DNA of 5,298 bases, from positions 1 through 5,298 of the forward strand of contig SXPO01000187.1 of assembly GCA_005793285.1 (NCBI GenBank), written 5' to 3'. The notes under the pieces were generated by a model, which saw nothing but the letters and a program-made list of their open reading frames with translations, was not told the DNA's origin and made no database searches. Every line of letters begins with the position of its first letter. The first letter of the stretch is position 1. This stretch comes from Nitrospiraceae bacterium. GTDB lineage: Bacteria > Nitrospirota > Nitrospiria > Nitrospirales > Nitrospiraceae. Of the stretch, positions 1-4,801 are shown in pieces. Both the position numbers and the translations under genes were made by a program.

Positions 1-52
1 CTCACGACTATTTTGTCTTTTATCTAGGGCGTCCTTCTGATATGAAAGCCTC

Positions 53-64
53 AGAAGGGAGGGG
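53..64 (+). promoter_or_regulatory. Ribosome binding site that selects the ATG at 66
   Basis: A purine run (AAGGGAGGGG within 55-64) lies directly before the ATG at 66. The in-frame ATG at 42 has no comparable purine run in front of it, and the eight residues it would add (to residue 8 before MAEF) overlap this ribosome site. The position therefore favours 66 over 42 as the true start. Confidence 0.6.
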
Positions 65-65
65 C

Positions 66-767
66 ATGGCGGAATTCACGCAGACAGCTCGGGTGCTCTC
101 CGTGACCGATCTCACTCCCAACGTTCGTCAACTCATTCTTCTTCCCACGATACAGAAACTCACATTCCAACCGGGGCAATGGGTGTCGTTGAAGCTGCCG
201 GTCGGCTCCAAGCCGCCTCTCAACCGCGCCTATTCCATGGCAGTCCCGGCATCGCCCTCAGGCGAACTGACCCTGGTGTTCGACCAGGTGCCACAAGGAT
301 TGGGGTCCGGTTATCTGGGCCGGATCAGAGCCGGGGACGAATTGCTGTTATCCGGCCCCTACGGCAACTTCGTGCTGCCTCAACCGCTCGATCGTGAGCT
401 GCTGTTCATCGCCCAATACACCGGTCTGGTTCCGATTCGATGTATGCTCAAAGCCTTGCACGCTCACCACGAGACCCTGCCGGTTCTCCTGATCGCCGTC
501 GGACCGGCAGAAGATGAATTGCTCTACCACCAAGAACTGCTTTCGCTTGCCCTCATACGCACATCGTTTCGCTACCTTCCGCTGGTTGCCTCCGGCGAAG
601 AGGCCGCCGTCGCATTGACCATGAACAGGCTACGCCAACGCGTGAACGACCGATCTAAGGTTATTCCCATGCTCTGCGGGACCAAGGGATTCGTGAGGCC
701 CCTACGAGGGTATTTCGTCGAAACGGGCTATGACCGGAAGGAGGTGAAGACGGAAACGTACGACTAA
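66..767 (+). CDS. FNR-family FAD/NAD(P)-binding oxidoreductase (ferredoxin reductase-like)
   Basis: A 233-residue protein with the ferredoxin-NADP reductase fold. It probably shuttles electrons between a nicotinamide cofactor and an iron-sulfur partner in the cytoplasm. The N-terminal FAD-binding barrel shows FQPGQWVSLKLP (residues 34-45), the flavin motif RAYS (54-57) and GPYGNFVL (97-104 region). The nucleotide-binding half has AQYTGLVPIRCM (116-127), where the family usually shows a GGTG-type loop, then ELLYHQEL (151-158), a CG pair (204-205) and the family-like C-terminal ETYD. No transmembrane segment or fused cluster domain is visible, so it is a stand-alone reductase domain. The start at 66 is chosen over 42 because of the ribosome site at 55-64. 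It faces the ferredoxin gene across a 46-bp gap, so a reductase-ferredoxin pair feeding Fe-S assembly is plausible. The altered GGTG loop leaves cofactor choice, or even NAD(P)H use, open. The exact subfamily is not resolved. Confidence 0.8.
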   Translation: MAEFTQTARVLSVTDLTPNVRQLILLPTIQKLTFQPGQWVSLKLPVGSKPPLNRAYSMAVPASPSGELTLVFDQVPQGLGSGYLGRIRAGDELLLSGPYGNFVLPQPLDRELLFIAQYTGLVPIRCMLKALHAHHETLPVLLIAVGPAEDELLYHQELLSLALIRTSFRYLPLVASGEEAAVALTMNRLRQRVNDRSKVIPMLCGTKGFVRPLRGYFVETGYDRKEVKTETYD

Positions 768-775
768 AAATTGTT

Positions 776-806
776 ATTCGTGAATCGTGAACCGTTCATC
801 GTGAGG
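776..806. repeat. Short heptamer repeat in convergent gap
   Basis: Seven-base units run in phase: TCGTGAA (778-784), TCGTGAA (785-791), a divergent CCGTTCA (792-798) and TCGTGAG (799-805). The array also contains small dyads: ATTC-GT-GAAT (776-785) and TGAA-CCG-TTCA (788-798). It fills the gap between two convergent stop codons. It may be a dispersed intergenic repeat or a weak bidirectional terminator, but there is no GC-rich stem with a T tract, so a terminator is not claimed. Confidence 0.5.
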
Positions 807-813
807 TTCTTCT

Positions 814-1230
814 CTAATGTCCCTCTCGAACGAGGTTTTTATTGACGGCCGGGATCTCGACCACGATGTCTTTGGTGCCGTTGGGCACACACTGACATCC
901 CAACCGTGAATGCAATGTGGTCATTGGCGCTTCGTCGAGCTGGTCATATTCGTCATCTGTGCCTTCATTGCAGGTATCGAGCCCCTGTTTCACCATGACA
1001 TGGCAGGTTGAGCAGGCACAGACCCCTCCGCATACATGCTCCAAGTCCACTCCGTTCCCCATAGCAATATCGAGCAGGCTGCCAGGAAGTCCCGTTGGAC
1101 CATAGGGAATTCTGGCCGGATCTACCGCAACTTTCGTGACCGTCCCATCCGGCTGAATATAGGTGACGGTATAGGCGGCTTTAGGGAGGTCATACTCGGC
1201 TTTTTCAATATAGGGATTTGTCCCACCCAT
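814..1230 (-). CDS. fdx: ISC-type [2Fe-2S] ferredoxin (adrenodoxin family)
   Basis: A 138-residue ferredoxin that would carry electrons for cluster assembly on IscU in the cytoplasm. Cluster ligands are visible as C67-x5-C73-x2-C76 in CGGVCACSTC, plus C112 in SRLGCQC. This matches the adrenodoxin/Isc Fdx spacing. C71, C87 and C114 are additional cysteines. EHVCGG, the acidic stretch around 91-100 (TDDEYDQLDE), IVVEIP (122-127) and the REGH end resemble E. coli Fdx, whose tail reads REH. It is longer than E. coli Fdx (111 residues) because of an N-terminal extension of about 15-20 residues and an insertion near 40-50 (IPYGPTGLPG). The start has an AAAGGAA ribosome site on the minus strand (1238-1244) seven bases away. 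In E. coli fdx lies after hscA; here it is transcribed divergently from iscR. Identification as ISC-type is strong; the exact electron donor is inferred. Confidence 0.92.
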   Translation of the reverse strand: MGGTNPYIEKAEYDLPKAAYTVTYIQPDGTVTKVAVDPARIPYGPTGLPGSLLDIAMGNGVDLEHVCGGVCACSTCHVMVKQGLDTCNEGTDDEYDQLDEAPMTTLHSRLGCQCVPNGTKDIVVEIPAVNKNLVREGH

Positions 1231-1259
1231 CGACCTGTTCCTTTCTTACTACCAGCCCA

Positions 1260-1288
1260 ACTCTAGTCCGCATGATTCATACGGGCAA
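1260..1288 (-). promoter_or_regulatory. Candidate promoter for the ferredoxin gene
   Basis: Read on the minus strand, TTGCCC (1283-1288) and TAGAGT (1260-1265) are separated by 17 bases. Each matches four of six sigma70 consensus positions. The start of transcription would fall about 20 bases before the ferredoxin ATG. The match is weak and rests on position alone. Confidence 0.25.
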
Positions 1289-1307
1289 TGGTGCTTGGAT
1301 CATCATG

Positions 1308-1337
1308 TTGACAGCCTTGAATTCTGCGTGCTATCTT
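1308..1337 (+). promoter_or_regulatory. Probable sigma70-type promoter of the isc operon
   Basis: A perfect -35 hexamer TTGACA (1308-1313) is followed after 18 bases by TATCTT (1332-1337), which matches four of six -10 positions. Transcription would begin near 1344, inside the first dyad of the putative operator, giving a leader of about 55 bases before iscR. An alternative -10, TATAGT (1366-1371), matches five of six positions but has no convincing -35. Either promoter would be covered by a protein bound at 1341-1390. Confidence 0.5.
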
Positions 1338-1340
1338 TAG

Positions 1341-1359
1341 TCCGACTTATTTGATCGGA
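1341..1359. promoter_or_regulatory. Putative IscR operator, upstream dyad
   Basis: TCCGA (1341-1345) and TCGGA (1355-1359) form a perfect 5-bp inverted repeat around a 9-base AT-rich spacer, centred on 1350. The 17-base core 1342-1358 fits the core of the E. coli IscR type 1 consensus (YYGACTRWWWYAGTCRR, as I recall it) at 14 of 17 positions. It overlaps the predicted transcription start, which suits autorepression. The regulator assignment is an inference from gene position and motif likeness. Confidence 0.55.
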
Positions 1360-1377
1360 GATCATTATAGTCTCCGA
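1355..1377. promoter_or_regulatory. Central dyad of the isc control region (operator or leader hairpin)
   Basis: TCGGAGA (1355-1361) and TCTCCGA (1371-1377) form a perfect 7-bp inverted repeat with a 9-base loop, centred on 1366. It shares its left arm with the upstream dyad and its right arm with the downstream dyad. It could be a third binding register for a dimeric repressor, or a hairpin in the iscR leader RNA. There is no T tract after it, so it is not a terminator. Confidence 0.45.
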
Positions 1378-1390
1378 CAGTATTGATCGG
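1374..1390. promoter_or_regulatory. Putative IscR operator, downstream dyad
   Basis: CCGA (1374-1377) and TCGG (1387-1390) form an inverted repeat with a 9-base spacer, centred on 1382. Its 17 bases match the upstream site 1342-1358 at 13 positions, in direct orientation and exactly 32 bp away. It fits the recalled type 1 IscR core at 14 of 17 positions. It ends eight bases before the iscR start codon, so binding here could also affect initiation of translation if the RNA folds. Confidence 0.5.
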
Positions 1391-1398
1391 CAATAGTC

Positions 1399-1872
1399 AT
1401 GTTGAAAATCTCAAAAAAAGCTGATTACGCGCTCATGGCGCTCCAACACATTGCCTCCGTCCAATTCGGCGATGTGACCCCGGGGCGCGTCGTGAATACC
1501 AAAGAGATCGCCGAAGAATACAACATTCCATTAGAACTGTTGGCGAAGGTGCTCCAAGCTCTCTCCAAAAATGGCATGATCGAGAGCCATAACGGCCCCA
1601 AGGGGGGATACTTGCTCGCCCGAAACGCGAGCCATATCACGATCGCGCAGATTCTCGAAAGCATCGAAGGTCCGTTGGGACTCACCGACTGTTCACATGA
1701 AAAAGATGGTGACTTCTGCATGCAACGGGAACATTGCAACATCCGCACGCCGCTGTTGAAGGTGCAGGACAGCATCTATCAATTGCTCAACAGCATGACC
1801 CTGCAAGACATGATGGGCGGCACGCCGCTGATTACGATTCAGTCGCCGTCAACACAAGGAGTCGACCGATGA
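1399..1872 (+). CDS. iscR: Rrf2-family Fe-S cluster regulator IscR
   Basis: A 157-residue winged-helix transcription factor of the Rrf2 family. It would sense cluster supply and control the isc operon. The N-terminus ([14 protein letters not shown], residues 2-15) is the classic family start. The helix-turn-helix lies around 35-58 and the wing is GPKGGYLLA (66-74). Cluster-ligand cysteines are C98, C107 and C113, spaced C-x8-C-x5-C, wider than the x5/x5 spacing of E. coli IscR. The position three after the last cysteine, His107 in E. coli, is an arginine here (C113-N-I-R). The ATG at 1399 has no clear Shine-Dalgarno, only a weak CGG, yet the family N-terminus leaves no better start. The stop overlaps the iscS start as ATGA (1869-1872), which points to translational coupling. 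Being first in the isc operon makes IscR more likely than NsrR, CymR or RirA. Confidence 0.9.
   Translation: MLKISKKADYALMALQHIASVQFGDVTPGRVVNTKEIAEEYNIPLELLAKVLQALSKNGMIESHNGPKGGYLLARNASHITIAQILESIEGPLGLTDCSHEKDGDFCMQREHCNIRTPLLKVQDSIYQLLNSMTLQDMMGGTPLITIQSPSTQGVDR
1856..1861 (+). promoter_or_regulatory. Ribosome binding site of iscS inside iscR
   Basis: AAGGAG lies seven bases before the ATG at 1869, within the last codons of iscR. It fixes the iscS start at 1869. The same frame is open from an upstream ATG at 1734, but that stretch is iscR coding sequence read in another frame and does not look like an IscS N-terminus. Confidence 0.85.
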
Positions 1873-3086
1873 AGCTTCCGATTTTCCTCGACAACCATTC
1901 GACCACCCCGATGGATCCACGGGTTCTAGACGCTATGCTTCCGTATTTTGTCGAAAAGTTCGGCAATGCCGCCAGCCGCAACCATGCCTTCGGCTGGGCT
2001 GCGGAAGAAGCGGTGGAGCTGGCCCGCAAGCAAATTGCCAAATTGATCAACGCCGATCCGAAAGAAATCGTCTTCACCAGCGGCGCGACGGAATCGAACA
2101 ACCTTGCGCTCAAAGGCATCTTGGAGATGTACAAGGAAAAGGGCTCACATCTCATCACGTCATCCACGGAACACCGCGCAGTGCTCGACACGGCCAAGTC
2201 CCTCGAAGCCAAGGGTCTGGCGACGGTCACCTATCTGCAAGTCGATAAACAGGGCATGGTCAACCCCGACGACGTGCGGAACGCGATCACGGACAAGACC
2301 ATCCTGATTTCCGTGATGCTGGCCAACAACGAAATCGGCACAATCAATCCGATCCGGGAGATCGGCAAGATCGCGAAGGAAAAAGGCGTGCTGTTTCACT
2401 GCGACGCCACGCAGGGTGTCGGGAAAATTCCCGTCGACGTACAGGCCATGGGCATCGACCTCATGTCGTTCTCGTCCCACAAGATGTACGGCCCTAAAGG
2501 AATAGGCGCGCTCTATGTGCGGAAAAAAAGTCCCCGGGTCCGGCTCGTCGCCCAAATGGACGGCGGCGGGCCTGAACGCGGCATGCGCTCCGGCACCTTG
2601 CCGGTGCCGTTGATCGTCGGATTCGGCAAGGCCTGTGAATTGTGCGAACAGGAAATGGCGACGGAAACGACGCGCCTGACAGCGATGCGCAATCGGCTCG
2701 AAGCGGCCATTATGGCGGAATTGGAAGAAAGTTATCTGAACGGCCACCCCACCAACCGGCTGCCGGGCAATCTCAACATCTCCTTTGCCTATGTCGAAGG
2801 CGAATCGTTACTGATGGGTATGAAAGACATCGCGCTCTCGTCCGGATCGGCCTGCACCTCGGCCACACTGGAGCCGTCATATGTCTTGCGCGCACTCGGC
2901 GTTGGGGTGGAACTTGCCCACTCGTCGATCCGCTTTGGCCTGGGCCGGTTCAACACCGAGGAAGAGATTGACTACACGCTCAAGAAGGTTATTGAGATCG
3001 TGACCAAACTGCGGGAAATGTCTCCACTCTATGAAATGGCTAAAGAAGGCGTCGATTTGAAGTCGGTTCAATGGGCCGCTCACTGA
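1869..3086 (+). CDS. iscS: Cysteine desulfurase IscS
   Basis: A 405-residue PLP-dependent enzyme that converts L-cysteine to L-alanine and hands the sulfur, as a persulfide, to IscU and other acceptors. The length is almost that of E. coli IscS (404). Visible landmarks are [10 protein letters not shown] near the N-terminus (residues 7-16), TEHRAVLD with the PLP-stacking H102, CDATQGVGK with D179 and Q182, the Schiff-base lysine K205 in [10 protein letters not shown], and the persulfide cysteine C329 in [15 protein letters not shown]. The long mobile loop around C329 marks it as a group I NifS/IscS enzyme, not SufS. The tail [17 protein letters not shown] closely follows the E. coli C-terminus, the region used for docking IscU. 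The gene overlaps iscR by four bases and precedes iscU by 36 bases, as in a standard isc operon. No key residue is missing. Confidence 0.97.
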   Translation: MKLPIFLDNHSTTPMDPRVLDAMLPYFVEKFGNAASRNHAFGWAAEEAVELARKQIAKLINADPKEIVFTSGATESNNLALKGILEMYKEKGSHLITSSTEHRAVLDTAKSLEAKGLATVTYLQVDKQGMVNPDDVRNAITDKTILISVMLANNEIGTINPIREIGKIAKEKGVLFHCDATQGVGKIPVDVQAMGIDLMSFSSHKMYGPKGIGALYVRKKSPRVRLVAQMDGGGPERGMRSGTLPVPLIVGFGKACELCEQEMATETTRLTAMRNRLEAAIMAELEESYLNGHPTNRLPGNLNISFAYVEGESLLMGMKDIALSSGSACTSATLEPSYVLRALGVGVELAHSSIRFGLGRFNTEEEIDYTLKKVIEIVTKLREMSPLYEMAKEGVDLKSVQWAAH

Positions 3087-3122
3087 ACAGACAAGACGCG
3101 ATAGATATACAAGGAGGACGTC

Positions 3123-3515
3123 ATGGCATACAGCGATAAAGTCGTCGATCATTTTAATAACCCCCGCAACATGGGAAGTTTCAAAAAGGACGAAGACGGC
3201 ATCGGCACCGGCATGGTCGGCGCGCCGGAATGCGGCGATGTGATGAAGCTGCAGATCAAGGTGCAGGACGATATGATCGTCGACGCCAAATTTAAGACCT
3301 TCGGCTGCGGATCCGCCATCGCCAGTTCCAGCTTGGCCACCGAATGGCTCAAGGGCAAAACGATCGAGGAGGCCCAGAAGATCAAGAATACCGACATCGT
3401 GCAGGAGTTGAATCTCCCGCCGGTGAAAATCCACTGTTCTGTACTGGCAGAAGACGCCATCAAGGCCGCGCTGGCGGACTATCAGAAAAAGGCCGACCAG
3501 ACAGAGACCACCTGA
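3123..3515 (+). CDS. iscU: Fe-S cluster scaffold protein IscU
   Basis: A 130-residue scaffold on which a [2Fe-2S] cluster is assembled from IscS sulfur, iron and ferredoxin electrons. The cluster-site residues are all present: C37 and D39 in GAPECGDVM, C62 in FGCGSAIASSS, and H104-C105 in KIHCSVLAEDAI. LPPVK (98-102) is the motif recognised by the HscA chaperone, which fits hscB and hscA lying downstream. It is a stand-alone IscU, not a fused NifU. A very strong ribosome site, AAGGAGG (3111-3117), lies five bases before the start, the best in the operon and consistent with a scaffold needed in quantity. The gene ends with tandem in-frame stops, TGA TAA (3513-3518). The C-terminal tail after residue 121 (KKADQTETT) is hydrophilic and probably disordered. 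Confidence 0.97.
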   Translation: MAYSDKVVDHFNNPRNMGSFKKDEDGIGTGMVGAPECGDVMKLQIKVQDDMIVDAKFKTFGCGSAIASSSLATEWLKGKTIEEAQKIKNTDIVQELNLPPVKIHCSVLAEDAIKAALADYQKKADQTETT

Positions 3516-3552
3516 TAACTCCATCGCAAAGGCAACGGGTAAAGGCAAAGGG

Positions 3553-3558
3553 AAGGAG
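3553..3558 (+). promoter_or_regulatory. Ribosome binding site of iscA
   Basis: AAGGAG lies seven bases before the ATG at 3566 and sets the iscA start. The same frame stays open upstream into iscU (from 3344), but that part encodes nothing like an A-type carrier. The preceding gap also has an 8-base direct repeat, AAAGGCAA, at 3528-3535 and 3541-3548, with no evident role. Confidence 0.8.
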
Positions 3559-3565
3559 CGCGCCC

Positions 3566-3925
3566 ATGGATACACCGGAAACGACGACAACGACCGAGCC
3601 GGTCGTCACCTTGAGCGAATCGGCAGTGAAAGAAGTCAAGCGGCTCATCAACGTGCAAGGCATCGAGAACGGCGGGCTTCGCCTCGGCGTCAAGGGCGGC
3701 GGCTGCTCAGGACTCAGCTACACGATCAATTTCGACGATAAGATCGGGCAGTACGACCAGGTCTTCGAGTTCGATGGAGTCAGGGTAATCATCGACGCCA
3801 AAAGCGCGATTTACTTGCAGGGCACGCAACTCGACTACCAAAAAGATCTCATGGGCGGCAATTTCAAGTTCGTGAACCCGAATGCCAATAAAACCTGCGG
3901 CTGCGGAGAGTCGTTCTCGGCGTAG
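3566..3925 (+). CDS. iscA: A-type Fe-S carrier protein IscA (HesB family)
   Basis: A 119-residue A-type carrier that accepts clusters or iron from the ISC machinery and delivers them to apo-proteins. The three conserved cysteines are present: C47 in KGGGCSGLSY, and C111 and C113 in the C-terminal TCGCGESF. NFKFVNPNA (99-107) just before them is also typical of the family. The N-terminus carries a threonine-rich extension (PETTTTTEP, 4-12) that makes it slightly longer than E. coli IscA (107 residues) and is probably flexible. The start is fixed by AAGGAG at 3553-3558. Sequence alone does not separate IscA from ErpA or SufA; its place right after iscU favours IscA. It is followed by a 154-bp gap, the largest in the operon. 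Confidence 0.92.
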   Translation: MDTPETTTTTEPVVTLSESAVKEVKRLINVQGIENGGLRLGVKGGGCSGLSYTINFDDKIGQYDQVFEFDGVRVIIDAKSAIYLQGTQLDYQKDLMGGNFKFVNPNANKTCGCGESFSA

Positions 3926-3930
3926 ACAAC

Positions 3931-3962
3931 CTGTGTGCTGCGCATTCGGTCGGCTCACACAG
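3931..3962. repeat. Inverted repeat after iscA (possible RNA hairpin)
   Basis: CTGTGTG (3931-3937) and CACACAG (3956-3962) are perfect 7-base complements around an 18-base loop, starting five bases after the iscA stop codon. Such a stem could protect the iscRSUA part of the transcript or slow polymerase before hscB. The loop is long and no T tract follows, so it is not a standard intrinsic terminator. Confidence 0.35.
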
Positions 3963-4023
3963 ACCAGGCCTTGCTCTCAGTCTGTACCTTCACCTCTCAG
4001 AAGCCGGCGGTTCGTGTTCAGCA

Positions 4024-4035
4024 ACCTGCGCAGGT
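4024..4035. repeat. 12-bp perfect palindrome upstream of hscB
   Basis: ACCTGCGCAGGT is fully self-complementary and lies 45 bases before the hscB start. GGGCCC (4037-4042) and CGCAG (4042-4046) follow, so the segment can fold in more than one way. It could be a protein site or an RNA processing structure. One 12-bp palindrome in GC-rich DNA could also be chance. Confidence 0.35.
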
Positions 4036-4079
4036 AGGGCCCGCAGCTGTCCGTCAGGCCAACATAGGCGGAGTGACAT

Positions 4080-4796
4080 ATGGATCATCACCACACGCAC
4101 AACACCGGTTCACGCGATCTTCGGATGGCCAGAAGCATGTGCTGGCACTGCCAATCAGAAATGTCCGGTGAGTATTTCTGCGAACGTTGCGTGAAGGTCC
4201 AGCCCGTCTCGAAAGAGACGGATTATTTTACGTGCTTTGGTCTTCCACGCCGGTTGACCATCGACCTGAAGAAGCTGGAAGCGAAATTCTACGAGCTGAG
4301 CCGCGCATTTCATCCCGACTTCTATCAGAACAAAAGCGCGACCGAGCAGACTATCAGCCTTGGGAACGCGGCCACCCTCAACACGGCCTATCGCACGCTT
4401 CGTGATCCGATTCAACGCGCCGAGTATCTACTCGACTTGGAGGCCGGATCGGTGAAAGACATTCGCACATCCCCGCCGAGCGATCTCTTCGAGGAAATTC
4501 TCGAGTTGCAAGAAACGGTTGAAGCCTATCGGGCAAGCGATCGCGCCTCCGAAACAGGCCGACAACTGCTCGCGCAGCTTGTGGCCGAGCGACAGGCCTT
4601 GGATCAGCGCAAACAGGACATGGAACAGCACCTCCAACGGATCTGTACCGACTGGGATGCGCTGCAAGACCGAGGCGAAGCCACCGGCCAGGCCCGTGCG
4701 GAACGGGATCGCCTTCTGAAACAGATGCGCGAGATTCTCTCGAACCGGACCTACGTGAAGAATATCGTCAACGACCTCGCCGCCACGATCGGATAA
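4080..4796 (+). CDS. hscB: J-domain co-chaperone HscB with N-terminal tetracysteine knuckle
   Basis: A 238-residue J-protein that brings IscU to the Hsp70 HscA and stimulates its ATPase. Three parts are visible. Residues 21-37 hold CWHC and CERC, a C-x2-C-x9-C-x2-C knuckle likely to bind zinc. The J domain runs from about 48 (DYFTCFGL) to 120, with the essential HPD at 78-80 followed by FYQNKS, and [18 protein letters not shown] (101-118). The rest (about 136-238) is the helical IscU-binding domain, including [15 protein letters not shown] and the typical end [10 protein letters not shown]. coli HscB (171 residues) has no knuckle; human HSC20 has one in the same place. The start at 4080 has GGAG (4070-4073) six bases upstream and gives a His-rich leader, MDHHHTHN. 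ATGs at 4125 and 4137 would also keep the cysteines but have weaker ribosome sites. Confidence 0.93.
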   Translation: MDHHHTHNTGSRDLRMARSMCWHCQSEMSGEYFCERCVKVQPVSKETDYFTCFGLPRRLTIDLKKLEAKFYELSRAFHPDFYQNKSATEQTISLGNAATLNTAYRTLRDPIQRAEYLLDLEAGSVKDIRTSPPSDLFEEILELQETVEAYRASDRASETGRQLLAQLVAERQALDQRKQDMEQHLQRICTDWDALQDRGEATGQARAERDRLLKQMREILSNRTYVKNIVNDLAATIG

Positions 4797-4801
4797 CGGA
4801 C

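Noticed and set aside
1..41. Promoter or end of an upstream gene at the window edge
   Set aside because: TATCTA (21-26) is -10-like, but a -35 would fall outside the window, and no coding signal can be judged in 41 bases.
1355..1377. Intrinsic terminator or riboswitch in the iscR leader
   Set aside because: The 7-bp stem has no following T tract, and the short leader has no aptamer-like architecture. Overlapping operator dyads explain the symmetry better.
1734..1868. 45-residue N-terminal extension of IscS
   Set aside because: These bases are the end of iscR in another frame. The ribosome site at 1856-1861 and the IscS-like N-terminus after 1869 give the true start.
2160..2747. Minus-strand open frame (195 codons) opposite iscS
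   Set aside because: Antisense shadow of iscS; the His- and Phe-rich translation shows no recognisable domain.
2877..3590. Long minus-strand open frame (237 codons) opposite the end of iscS, all of iscU and the start of iscA
   Set aside because: It lies entirely against strongly recognised genes, has no family resemblance that I can see, and its openness follows from the codon bias of the plus-strand genes.
3935..4171. Plus-strand open frame (78 codons) spanning the iscA-hscB gap
   Set aside because: It runs into hscB in another frame, lacks a good ribosome site, and its composition is not protein-like. The gap is better described as structured non-coding DNA.
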